Below, one piece after another: positions 1-7,544 of a DNA stretch of 64,000 nt (the stretch's first letter is position 1; each line of letters starts with the position of its first letter). This stretch comes from HGM04593 sp045636545 (GTDB taxonomy: Bacteria > Bacteroidota > Bacteroidia > Bacteroidales > Bacteroidaceae): contig JAZTXR010000055.1 in the NCBI GenBank assembly GCA_045636545.1, positions 1 through 64,000 of the forward strand. The letters run 5' to 3'. Below the pieces are notes generated by a model. That model was given only the letters and a program-made list of their open reading frames with translations. It was not told the origin of the DNA and ran no database searches. Both the position numbers and the translations under genes were made by a program.

Positions 1-46
1 CAATGACAGTTTATAATCTTTATCCTTTACTGCTTCTGTCCGCTTG

Positions 47-74
47 CGAAGATAGCGATTTCTCGCTATCTTCG
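47..74. terminator. Perfect 12-bp hairpin near the left edge
   Basis: Arms at 47-58 and 63-74 are exact reverse complements around a 4-nt loop. TTT follows on the plus side. It could end a gene lying left of the window, or be a stable intergenic hairpin. No coding sequence is recognisable on either side. Confidence 0.5.
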
Positions 75-466
75 TTTCGTTCTGCAAATATAGAATGACA
101 GGTTCGCGATTTGATTTAGCTTATATCGAACTCACGTTAAATGTAGGTACACGGCGTGCCGTGTCCGCCCGAATTGTCCCCGCTTCAAGGGGGACGAGCG
201 GAATGGAGTTCATGGAATGGAGCGGAGGGGGTTAAACAGCATCTAATGCCGTTTAAGCCCGGTAATTGCCAGCTTTTTAATCCCTTTCTTTGTCACTTAT
301 TTTCAATAAGTTCTGTCTTTTATCGCATAAATATAGGCTTTTTATGTACAAAATAGAGATTGGGGCAAAATTTTGGATAATAAGTTTTGTACTTTGTTGA
401 ACTTTTATTAATATTGCAGGGTTAAATGAACTTTTTTAGAATAGATAACTTTAAAACTTACAAATT
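75..466. other. Non-coding interval with a GC-rich patch
   Basis: I see no convincing gene here. The stretch 145-235 is distinctly G/C-rich and purine-biased: a pyrimidine run, then GGGGGA, then repeated GGAATGGAG words, with 'ggaatggagttcatggaatg' containing GGAATG twice. The DNA after 300 is AT-rich, as expected for a promoter and leader. A weak promoter-like pair (TTTG at 372-375, TACTTTG at 390-396) lies upstream of the gene at 467, but its spacing is short for the Bacteroidota consensus. Confidence 0.5.
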
Positions 467-2230
467 ATGAGAAAATTTACTTTATTTTTGATGTCGTTGT
501 TCCTCACTGTGGGTGCAATGGCGCAGGCATCAATTAACTTTGCTGATTTTGATGCCAGCAAGACTTATCGTATTTATAACAAGGCTGAAGATAAGGGCGA
601 TGCTGTATGGAAAGCTATGTCGTATAATGGCAATTCAAGAGGTTGTTTGAAAGTCTACAATGCAGGAGATGCCTCTTTGCAATGGCAGTTTGTCATCGCT
701 GGAGAAAACCAATACAAGATTTACAACGTTGAGGCTGGAAAATATTTGGCTGCTGTTGGTGGAAATGCTGGTGTTTCAATGGTTGATGAAGCCAGTGCTG
801 CTGTTTATAATGTTGAGGCTAATGCTGACGGAACAAAAGTTAGATTTTGGCATACAGACGGCAATCCTCGTAACTATCTATGGAATGATGGTAATAATAA
901 CTTGTTTGGTTGGAAAGAGGATTCTCATGAATGGTGGTATTTGGAGGAGGTAAAGGTTATAACTGAAGAAGAAATTGCAGCGGCACGTGAGGCTTTCAAC
1001 GTTGCATATGCTACAGCTGCTGAGATTATCGAGGCATCGGGATATGTTGCAGCCGAGGACTTGCCACTTCAGACAACCGCGGAAAATTCTCCATACTTTG
1101 TTTGGACTAATGCCGCAGAACCAAGTGAAGGACCAATAGCACAGCTTGTTGACGGTAAGGTTGAACACGACAACTTCTTCCACACACGATGGAATAATCC
1201 TGTTCCAGCCGGTCCTCACTACATTGAAGTGGATTTGGGCGAAGACTGTGACCTCGCAGAGTTCGTAATCAGATATACAACTCGCATCAACAATGGTGGT
1301 ACACTCATGGATTTCCCAGATGCAATAGAAATTTTGGGTAGCAATGAGAAGGATGGTGATTACACAACTATTGCGACATTCAATGAAAATCTTCCTCAGA
1401 GTCAGGGTCAGTATTGGGAGTCTACAGTCGTTGAGAATAATGGATATCGTTATTTGAGATTTAATGTGACAGCAGAAAGAACATATTGGCATATGTCTGA
1501 GTTTGATATCACAATTCCTGCTGTTTTGAACCTGAATGAAGAGTTTGCAGAACTGGTTGATGAGATAGTTGCTCTTAAAGAAGTGCTTGATAATGTAGCC
1601 GATAATGCCAATTATGGATATAATGAATATGTTGATGCTACAAATGCTTTGACTACAGCTATTGCTGTGATATACGCACCTCACACTCTCAATGTAACAG
1701 CAGCTGGTTGGGCAACACTTTATCTTGATTTCAACGCTGCAATCCCAGCAGATGTAGAGGCTTACACTGTAACAGAGATTAAGAATGGTTATGTAACTTT
1801 GACAGAGGTTGAGGGCGTTCTTCCTGCAAACACAGGTGTTCTTGTTAACGCAGCTCAAGGTAACTATACATTCAACTACGCAGCAGAGGCTACTGCAAAT
1901 GTTGAAGGCAACCTCCTTGAGGGTACTGTTGCTGCAACAGAAATTGGTGCAGAGGCTTACGTTCTTAGCATCGTTGACGGCAATGTCGGTCTTTACAAGG
2001 CTCAGATGGCCGGTGGTGTTTGGTTGAACAATGCCAACAAGGCATACTTGCCTGCAAGTGCTACTAACGGTGCTGCTTCTTACAGCTTCCGTTTCGGCGA
2101 GGGCACAACAGGCATTGAGAACGTAGAGGTAGAGAACGCTAACGTAATCTACGACCTCACAGGCCGTCAGGTTAACGCGGTTGAGCGTGGTATCTACATC
2201 ATCAACGGCAAGAAAGTGTTGGTTAAGTAA
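467..2230 (+). CDS. Secreted multidomain protein with discoidin-type domain and T9SS sorting tail
   Basis: The 587-aa product starts with a signal peptide ending near AMAQ (residue 20). Residues 25-165 look like a beta-trefoil/ricin-type module (YRIYN, YKIYN and YLWN strands). Residues 195-350 resemble an F5/8 type C (discoidin) carbohydrate-binding domain (HYIEVDLG, YLRFNV). A short helical linker follows, then a beta-rich module at 400-545. The C-terminus carries IYDLTGRQV and ends GKKVLVK, a type IX secretion (Por) tail. No catalytic domain is visible, so it is probably a surface binding protein; its ligand is unknown. Codon use is more AT-rich in the first half than in the second. A small peptide gene follows 76 bp downstream. 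Confidence 0.85.
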   Translation: MRKFTLFLMSLFLTVGAMAQASINFADFDASKTYRIYNKAEDKGDAVWKAMSYNGNSRGCLKVYNAGDASLQWQFVIAGENQYKIYNVEAGKYLAAVGGNAGVSMVDEASAAVYNVEANADGTKVRFWHTDGNPRNYLWNDGNNNLFGWKEDSHEWWYLEEVKVITEEEIAAAREAFNVAYATAAEIIEASGYVAAEDLPLQTTAENSPYFVWTNAAEPSEGPIAQLVDGKVEHDNFFHTRWNNPVPAGPHYIEVDLGEDCDLAEFVIRYTTRINNGGTLMDFPDAIEILGSNEKDGDYTTIATFNENLPQSQGQYWESTVVENNGYRYLRFNVTAERTYWHMSEFDITIPAVLNLNEEFAELVDEIVALKEVLDNVADNANYGYNEYVDATNALTTAIAVIYAPHTLNVTAAGWATLYLDFNAAIPADVEAYTVTEIKNGYVTLTEVEGVLPANTGVLVNAAQGNYTFNYAAEATANVEGNLLEGTVAATEIGAEAYVLSIVDGNVGLYKAQMAGGVWLNNANKAYLPASATNGAASYSFRFGEGTTGIENVEVENANVIYDLTGRQVNAVERGIYIINGKKVLVK

Positions 2231-2306
2231 AAAATAGTGTCCTTAGTGTCTTTAGAGACCTTAAAGACATTAAGGATTTTAATGACTTTAAGATAAAGAA
2301 TATAAC

Positions 2307-2468
2307 ATGAAAAAGAATTATGTATCACCTCTTGCAGTAGAGGTTAGCGTTGTAGCAGAGTCAATGCTCGCTGCATCTATGAATATGTATAATGAGACAG
2401 TGAATACTTCAGAGACCGGTGTTCAGCTTGGTGGCCAGAGCCGCGGCGAATGGGGTAACCTTTGGTAA
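2307..2468 (+). CDS. 53-aa peptide of the MKKNYVSP type
   Basis: ATG at 2307, TAA at 2466-2468. The peptide starts MKKNYVSPLAVEV, has a short central hydrophobic stretch (residues 9-25, including AESMLAAS), then a polar tail ending SRGEWGNLW. Small proteins starting MKKxYxxP and containing a LAAS-like segment are, to my knowledge, common and uncharacterised in Bacteroidales; that is memory, not a search. It lacks a full signal peptide and a lipobox. It lies 76 bp after the T9SS-tailed gene and just before a strong terminator, so the two are probably co-transcribed. The function is unknown; a processed peptide is one possibility. Confidence 0.65.
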   Translation: MKKNYVSPLAVEVSVVAESMLAASMNMYNETVNTSETGVQLGGQSRGEWGNLW

Positions 2469-2476
2469 ATAATAGT

Positions 2477-2508
2477 AAAAAAGTGGAACGGCAACGTTCC
2501 ACTTTTTT
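2477..2508 (+). terminator. Rho-independent terminator after the 53-aa peptide gene
   Basis: A 14-bp perfect stem (2477-2490 / 2495-2508) has a GCAA loop, an A-tract before and a T-tract after. It lies 8 nt downstream of the peptide stop codon. Confidence 0.9.
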
Positions 2509-2512
2509 GTTA

Positions 2513-2537
2513 TATACGCGTGCATAGCACGCGTATA
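2513..2537. repeat. Second hairpin and short direct repeats
   Basis: Perfect 11-bp arms (2513-2523 / 2527-2537, TATACGCGTGC) surround a 3-nt loop directly after the terminator. A direct repeat of AAGGGCTAAAAGGC follows (about 2537 and 2561). The rest of the gap to 2725 holds nothing recognisable. Confidence 0.6.
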
Positions 2538-2725
2538 AGGGCTAAAAGGCCAAAAAAGGGCTTTAAGGGCTAAAAGGCTGTTTTGCCGATGGCAGAAGTT
2601 TGCCTTACGGCAACAGGCTCGGTGTGCGTTGCCTTTTGTTCCAATTTTGTTCCAATATAATATTTCATGCTTTTTTGCGTTAAATGTTTGTAAGAAATTG
2701 TTTGGATTTCTAAAATGTGAAAAGT

Positions 2726-3853
2726 ATGAAGTGGTTCAATAATTTTGGCAGTGCAAAATATCTGCTGATTACTGTTGCGGCTGTCATTGCTGTGGCTTCG
2801 CTGCTGGTGTCTAACCTTATTGTCGATGATTTGAAGCGCGAGGAGGAGCGCCGCATGGAGGTGTGGGCCTCGGCTATGAGTTCTCTCATCTGTGCCGAGA
2901 TTGATGAGGATGTGAGCCTTGAGGAGGAGATATTGAGCAGCAACAAGACTATTCCGGTTGTGATGCTTGATGAGGATGGTGAGGTGTTGTCCTCCAATAA
3001 TATAGCCGAAGATGAAGTCGAGGAGAGGGCTGCTGCTATGCGCGAGACGGGTACCAGGATTGAGGTGCCGCTTGGCGATGGCGAGAACTATTATATATAC
3101 TACGATGACTCGGACACGCTGGTGCAGCTTGCCTACTATCCCTATATTCAGCTTGCTGTTGTGGTGGTGTTCTTCATAATATGTTTTATGGCCATTCTCA
3201 ACTCTAAGCGTGCCGAGCAGAACAAGGTGTGGGTGGGCTTGTCAAAGGAGACCGCCCATCAGCTTGGAACGCCTATCTCTTCGCTTATGGCGTGGATTGA
3301 GGTGCTGAAGGGGAAATACCCGTCGGATGAACTGCTGCCCGAGATGGCGCGCGACGTGGAGCGCCTGCAGATGGTGGCTGAACGTTTCTCCAAGATTGGT
3401 TCGAAGAGTGAGCTTGCGATGGTGGATGTGAATGAGGTTGTTGAACGTGCGGTGGGGTATATGAAACGCCGCAGCCCGGCAAAGGTGCGCTATAATCTTG
3501 AGCTTTCGGCTGTGCCGCTTGTTGCCGCTCTTAATGTGCCGTTGATGGAGTGGGTGATGGAGAATCTCTGCAAGAATGCCATAGATGCGATGAGTGGCAG
3601 TGGTGAGATTACCGTTACTGTTTCCTGTGTGGCCGGCAGGGCCTTTGTGGATGTCACCGACACGGGCAAGGGCATTGCAAAGGCGCGTTGGAACACGGTA
3701 TTTACGCCGGGCTTCACAACAAAACCGCGTGGTTGGGGGTTGGGGCTTTCGTTGGCAAAGAGGATTGTCGAGGAGTTCCACAAAGGGCGCATATATATCA
3801 AGAAATCGCAGCCGGGTGTGGGTACGACGTTCCGTATTGAACTAAAAAAGTAA
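2726..3853 (+). CDS. Orphan sensor histidine kinase
   Basis: A membrane two-component sensor of about 375 aa. An N-terminal transmembrane helix (about 10-30) is followed by a short extracytoplasmic region (about 30-130) and a second helix (about 140-160). The H-box ETAHQLGTP places the phospho-accepting His at residue 178. The ATPase domain has the N-box (NLCKNAIDAM), G1 (DTGKGI) and G2 (GWGLGLSLAK). No HAMP or receiver domain is visible. ATG 2726 is preferred; an in-frame GTG at 2717 is the alternative. There is no response regulator nearby, so its partner must be encoded elsewhere. The signal is unknown. Confidence 0.9.
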   Translation: MKWFNNFGSAKYLLITVAAVIAVASLLVSNLIVDDLKREEERRMEVWASAMSSLICAEIDEDVSLEEEILSSNKTIPVVMLDEDGEVLSSNNIAEDEVEERAAAMRETGTRIEVPLGDGENYYIYYDDSDTLVQLAYYPYIQLAVVVVFFIICFMAILNSKRAEQNKVWVGLSKETAHQLGTPISSLMAWIEVLKGKYPSDELLPEMARDVERLQMVAERFSKIGSKSELAMVDVNEVVERAVGYMKRRSPAKVRYNLELSAVPLVAALNVPLMEWVMENLCKNAIDAMSGSGEITVTVSCVAGRAFVDVTDTGKGIAKARWNTVFTPGFTTKPRGWGLGLSLAKRIVEEFHKGRIYIKKSQPGVGTTFRIELKK

Positions 3854-3894
3854 AGTTTTTTATGAAATAAGGTGTTTCTAAAGAATTTTATTAC

Positions 3895-3902
3895 TATCTT
3901 TG
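3895..3902 (+). promoter_or_regulatory. Promoter -7 box (TATCTTTG) for the DUF177-rpmF operon
   Basis: An exact TATCTTTG lies 81 nt upstream of the DUF177 start. No clear TTTG lies at the -33 position, so the call rests on the -7 box and the location. Confidence 0.6.
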
Positions 3903-3983
3903 TGTCCTAAAATCGGATAGTGTGGTTGTTAAGCACTACTTTTGAGGAGTTATATTATTGATAGAGTTGATTTTATAGTAGCG

Positions 3984-4523
3984 ATGGGAAGATTTGACAA
4001 ATATAATGTAGACCTCAAGGGAATGCGGGTAGCCTCCCTTGAAATGGAGTTCGACCTTGATAATGCGTTTTTTGCAGACATTGAGGGCGAGGAGTTTCAG
4101 AAAGGTGCCGTGAAGGCAAAAGTGGCAGTGAACAAGAGCAGGGATATCTTTGATTTCTCCTTTTCTTTGGCGGGGACAGTGGTAGTTCCTTGTGACCGTT
4201 GTCTTGATGACCTTGCAATAGAGGTGGACACTACGAACACGTTGCGTGTGAAGCTTGGCGACAGCTATGCCGATGAGGGCGATATAGTGATAATCCCCGA
4301 GAATGAGGGTGATTTGAACATAGCGTGGTATCTGTATGAGTTCATTGTCCTGGCATTGCCTATGAAGCGTGTGCATGCACCGGGTAAGTGCAACCACGAG
4401 ATGACGGGCAGGCTGAAAAAGCATTCGGCCGATGCGGCAGAGGAGTGCGGGCAAGGAGATGAGATGCAGGTTGACCCACGTTGGGCCGGTTTGAAGGATA
4501 TATTGATTGAAGAAGATAATTAA
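3984..4523 (+). CDS. yceD: DUF177 (YceD-like) protein
   Basis: A 179-aa member of the YceD/DUF177 family, which is linked to large-subunit rRNA and ribosome assembly and is almost always encoded directly before rpmF, as here (24-bp gap). A CDRC-type pair (VVPCDRCLDDL, about residue 75) and an acidic C-terminal tail fit the family. ATG 3984 (MGRFDKYNVDLKG) is chosen over an upstream TTG at 3942. The exact biochemical role is not settled for this family. Confidence 0.85.
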   Translation: MGRFDKYNVDLKGMRVASLEMEFDLDNAFFADIEGEEFQKGAVKAKVAVNKSRDIFDFSFSLAGTVVVPCDRCLDDLAIEVDTTNTLRVKLGDSYADEGDIVIIPENEGDLNIAWYLYEFIVLALPMKRVHAPGKCNHEMTGRLKKHSADAAEECGQGDEMQVDPRWAGLKDILIEEDN

Positions 4524-4547
4524 AGAAATATTTAAAACGTTTTAAAA

Positions 4548-4727
4548 ATGGCACATCCTAAAAGAAGACAATCAAAGACAAGAACTGCCAAGAGAAGAAC
4601 TCATGACAAGGCAGTAGCTCCTACATTGGCAATATGCCCTAACTGTGGCGAGTGGCACGTTTATCACACCGTTTGCGGTGCGTGTGGTTATTACAGAGGC
4701 AAGCTTGCTGTAGAGAAAGCTGTCTAA
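4548..4727 (+). CDS. rpmF: Ribosomal protein L32
   Basis: A 59-aa protein starting MAHPKRRQSKTRTAKRR, the usual basic L32 N-terminus. A zinc ribbon follows (CPNC near residues 30-33 and CGAC near 43-46), so this is the four-Cys, zinc-binding form. It is a structural protein of the 50S subunit, encoded 24 bp after DUF177. A terminator-like hairpin follows before era. In many Bacteroidota fabH lies next to this gene; it is absent here. Confidence 0.97.
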   Translation: MAHPKRRQSKTRTAKRRTHDKAVAPTLAICPNCGEWHVYHTVCGACGYYRGKLAVEKAV

Positions 4728-4784
4728 ATAATTATTCTACCGCCGATGGCTCCCTGCCGACGCGGGTAGTTTTTTGTCAAAGAC

Positions 4785-4820
4785 AAAAACGCACCTATGG
4801 CATAAAGTAGGTGCGTTTTT
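4785..4820 (+). terminator. Terminator or attenuator between rpmF and era
   Basis: A perfect 13-bp stem (4785-4797 / 4808-4820) with a 10-nt loop ends in a T5 tract. It ends only 15 nt before the era ATG. I see no promoter box between it and era, so era may depend on readthrough. Confidence 0.85.
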
Positions 4821-4835
4821 ATTATTTAAGAAGAT

Positions 4836-5720
4836 ATGCATAAAGCCGGTTTTGTAAATATCGTAGGTAACCCCAATGTCGGCAAGTCGACATTGATGAA
4901 CCTGCTGGTTGGTGAGAGAATATCGATTGCCACTTTCAAGGCGCAGACTACAAGACACCGCATTATGGGTATATTGAATACCGATGATGCGCAGATTGTG
5001 TTCTCGGATACTCCCGGTGTGCTCAAGCCCAACTACAAGTTGCAGGAGGCGATGTTGCGCTTCTCGCGTTCGGCGCTACGCGATGCCGATGTGTTGCTCT
5101 ATGTGACCGATGTGGTCGAGAGCCCCGAGAAGAACAGCGACTTCATTGAGGAGGTGCGCAAACTGGACGTGCCCATCCTTGTACTCATCAACAAGATAGA
5201 CCTGACCAATCAGGCCGAGCTTGTGAAGAAAGTGGAGCTTTGGCACGAACTCATCCCCGAGGCCGAGATTCTGCCCATATCGGCAACCGCCAAGTTCAAT
5301 ATCGATGCGGTGATGAAGCGTGTGATGGAGCTGTTGCCCGAGTCGCCGCCATATTTTGAGAAGGATGCGCTCACCGACAAACCGGCACGTTTCTTTGTTA
5401 CAGAGATAATACGCGAGAAAATTCTCCTGCACTATGACAAGGAGATTCCATACGTGTGCGAGGCTGTTGTGGAGCAGTTCAAGGAGGACGAGGGAAAGAT
5501 ATATATAAAGGCGCTGATATATGTTGAGCGCGATTCGCAGAAGGGTATCATCATCGGTCACGAGGGTTCGGCGCTGAAACGTGTGGCTACCGATGCCCGC
5601 CGCGAGCTTGAGAAGTTCTTTGGGAAAAGGATATTTTTGGAAATTTATGTAAGGGTCGACAAGGATTGGCGTAACAGTGACCGACAGCTGCGCCGTTTCG
5701 GTTATGACCAGAAAGATTGA
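4836..5720 (+). CDS. era: GTPase Era
   Basis: A 294-aa GTPase that binds the 3' end of 16S rRNA and helps 30S subunit maturation. G1 is GNPNVGKS (11-18), G3 is DTPG (58-61) and G4 is NKID (119-122). The C-terminal KH domain (about 200-285) carries GIIIGHEG in its GxxG position. Length and domain order are normal. It is followed 6 bp later by der, so two ribosome-assembly GTPases are paired in one transcript. Confidence 0.98.
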   Translation: MHKAGFVNIVGNPNVGKSTLMNLLVGERISIATFKAQTTRHRIMGILNTDDAQIVFSDTPGVLKPNYKLQEAMLRFSRSALRDADVLLYVTDVVESPEKNSDFIEEVRKLDVPILVLINKIDLTNQAELVKKVELWHELIPEAEILPISATAKFNIDAVMKRVMELLPESPPYFEKDALTDKPARFFVTEIIREKILLHYDKEIPYVCEAVVEQFKEDEGKIYIKALIYVERDSQKGIIIGHEGSALKRVATDARRELEKFFGKRIFLEIYVRVDKDWRNSDRQLRRFGYDQKD

Positions 5721-5726
5721 TGTATT

Positions 5727-7040
5727 ATGGGAAATTTAGTAGCGATAGTGGGTCGCCCCAATGTGGGCAAGTCGACCCTTTTCAACCGCTTGACAGAGAC
5801 CAAGCAGGCTATCATCTCGGACGAGGCCGGCACCACTCGCGACCGCCAGTATGGCCGTTGCTTCTGGTGTGGAAAAGAGTTCTCGCTTGTGGATACCGGT
5901 GGATGGGTGCGCAATTCGGACGATGTGTTCGAGGAGGCAATCTGTGACCAGGTGACACTTGCGCTCGAGGAGGCCGATGTCATTCTCTTTGTCGTTGATG
6001 CCATGAACGGCCTGACCGACCTTGATATGGAGATGGCATCAATGCTTCGACGTGCGAAGAAACCGGTGCTTGTTGTTGCAAACAAGGTGGATACATACGA
6101 GATGCAGTATGGCACAGCCGAGTTCTATAGCCTTGGCCTTGGTGACATGCATTGCATATCGGCAGCCAACGGTAGCGGAACCGGTGACCTGCTCGACGAG
6201 ATATTGACAAAGTTTACAAAGGAGGCCGAGGAGGCACCCGAGGAGAATATCCCCCGTTTTGCTGTTGTGGGACGTCCGAATGCGGGCAAAAGCTCAATCA
6301 TCAATGTGTTCCTGGGCGAGGAACGTAATATCGTTACGAACATTGCGGGTACGACACGCGACTCAATCCTTACACGTTACACCAAGTTCGGCTTTGATTT
6401 CTATCTGGTCGACACTGCCGGTATACGCAAGAAGGGTAAGGTGAGTGAGGATATAGAGTACTACTCGGTGCTGCGTTCCATCCGTGCCATTGAGAACAGT
6501 GACGTGTGTATACTTATGATTGATGCTACACGCGGTATCGAGTCGCAGGACTTGAACATCTTCTCTATAATACAGCGTAACCAGAAGGGGCTTGTTGTCG
6601 TTGTCAACAAATGGGATTTGGTTGAGGACAGGAGCGAGAAGGTGCAGAAGTTCTTTGAGAACGCTATCCGTGAGCGCCTTGCGCCGTTTGTCGATTTCCC
6701 CATCATCTTCACCTCGGCTGTTACAAAACAGCGTGTGTTCAAGGTGCTTGAGACGGCGAAAGAGGTATATCTTAATTCGCAGCGCAAGATTTCGACAGCC
6801 AAGTTCAACGAGGAGATGCTGCCGCTCATCGAGGCCTATCCGCCACCATCAATCAAGGGTAAGTATATCAAGATAAAGTACTGTATGCAGTTGCACGAGA
6901 CACGCGTTCCGTCGTTCCTCTTCTTTGCCAACCTGCCACAGTATGTGAAAGAACCATACAAGCGCTTCCTAGAGAATAAAATCCGTGCCAAATGGAATTT
7001 CCACGGAGTGCCGATGAATATTTTCATCAGGCAGAAGTAG
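5727..7040 (+). CDS. der: GTPase Der (EngA)
   Basis: A 437-aa protein with two tandem G domains, the mark of Der, which acts in 50S subunit assembly. The first G1 is GRPNVGKS (9-16) and the second is GRPNAGKS (182-189). DTGG/DTAG and NKVD/NKWD motifs follow in each. The C-terminal KH-like domain (about 350-437) has the basic surface typical of the family. ATG 5727 lies 6 bp after the era stop. Confidence 0.98.
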   Translation: MGNLVAIVGRPNVGKSTLFNRLTETKQAIISDEAGTTRDRQYGRCFWCGKEFSLVDTGGWVRNSDDVFEEAICDQVTLALEEADVILFVVDAMNGLTDLDMEMASMLRRAKKPVLVVANKVDTYEMQYGTAEFYSLGLGDMHCISAANGSGTGDLLDEILTKFTKEAEEAPEENIPRFAVVGRPNAGKSSIINVFLGEERNIVTNIAGTTRDSILTRYTKFGFDFYLVDTAGIRKKGKVSEDIEYYSVLRSIRAIENSDVCILMIDATRGIESQDLNIFSIIQRNQKGLVVVVNKWDLVEDRSEKVQKFFENAIRERLAPFVDFPIIFTSAVTKQRVFKVLETAKEVYLNSQRKISTAKFNEEMLPLIEAYPPPSIKGKYIKIKYCMQLHETRVPSFLFFANLPQYVKEPYKRFLENKIRAKWNFHGVPMNIFIRQK

Positions 7041-7070
7041 GCGGAACAAGGTTTTCGCTTTAATATTCAG

Positions 7071-7133
7071 ATTCTCCACTGCGTTCAGGATGACAAATTG
7101 TATGAATTTGTCATCCTGACCGCAGTGGAGAAT
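7071..7133. terminator. 29-bp-arm palindrome downstream of der
   Basis: Arms 7071-7099 and 7105-7133 are reverse complements apart from one mismatch, with a 5-nt loop and a following T-run (7134-7137). It probably ends the era-der transcript. Its words (gtcatcctga, cgcagtggaga) recall dispersed palindromic elements of intergenic DNA rather than a simple terminator. Confidence 0.75.
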
Positions 7134-7173
7134 TTTTATATGGTAATAATATAGCAGTTGGCCAAGACTGCAA

Positions 7174-7331
7174 ATGTCATGCTGAGCGAAGTCGAATTTT
7201 GCAATTGAACGAGTTAAAACCAAGTTTACTTGAGTTTTTACAACGAGTGTTTGCAAAATCGCGTAGACAGTGCATCTTAAAAACGATGTTTGAGATATCT
7301 CCACTACGGTCGATATGACACACACACACAC
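7174..7331. repeat. Half copy of a dispersed palindrome, ending in an (AC)7 run
   Basis: 7292-7320 (gagatatctccactacggtc, then gatatgaca) matches one arm of the palindromes at 42411-42483 and 48021-48087. A related word (tgtcatgctgagcgaagtcg) lies at about 7177. The arm runs into seven AC units (7318-7331). The remainder of the 504-bp gap 7041-7544 is AT-rich leader with a -7 box at 7461. Confidence 0.6.
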
Positions 7332-7460
7332 TTTTTCAAAATGTGGTCCAACATCTATATTATTACTTTTTTTATGTGGCAATATGTTGAAGAACGTTCT
7401 TGTTTTTCGTATTTGCCGAATAGTTTCTACTTAAAAATTATTAATTATTGTTTTTTGTTG

Positions 7461-7468
7461 TATCTTTG
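7461..7468 (+). promoter_or_regulatory. Promoter -7 box (TATCTTTG) for the lipoprotein-DUF5723 operon
   Basis: An exact TATCTTTG lies 76 nt upstream of the lipoprotein ATG at 7545. It rules out the upstream in-frame ATGs at 7290 and 7474 as likely starts. Confidence 0.65.
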
Positions 7469-7544
7469 TAGAATGAACCGCTATTATAACTCATTGAGTG
7501 ATAATTGCAGGCTTTGTATAATTCGTCATTTAAAACGGACAGAT

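Noticed and set aside
156..356. 66-aa frame in the left non-coding region
   Set aside because: It translates the GC-rich patch, has no recognisable family, an odd composition and no promoter in the right place.
878..1858. 326-aa frame on the minus strand inside the discoidin-type gene
   Set aside because: It is antisense to a clear gene, Cys/Ile-rich, with no family match.
7290..7544. N-terminal extension of the large lipoprotein
   Set aside because: It translates the palindrome and AC repeat and crosses the -7 box; the signal peptide and lipobox begin only at 7545.
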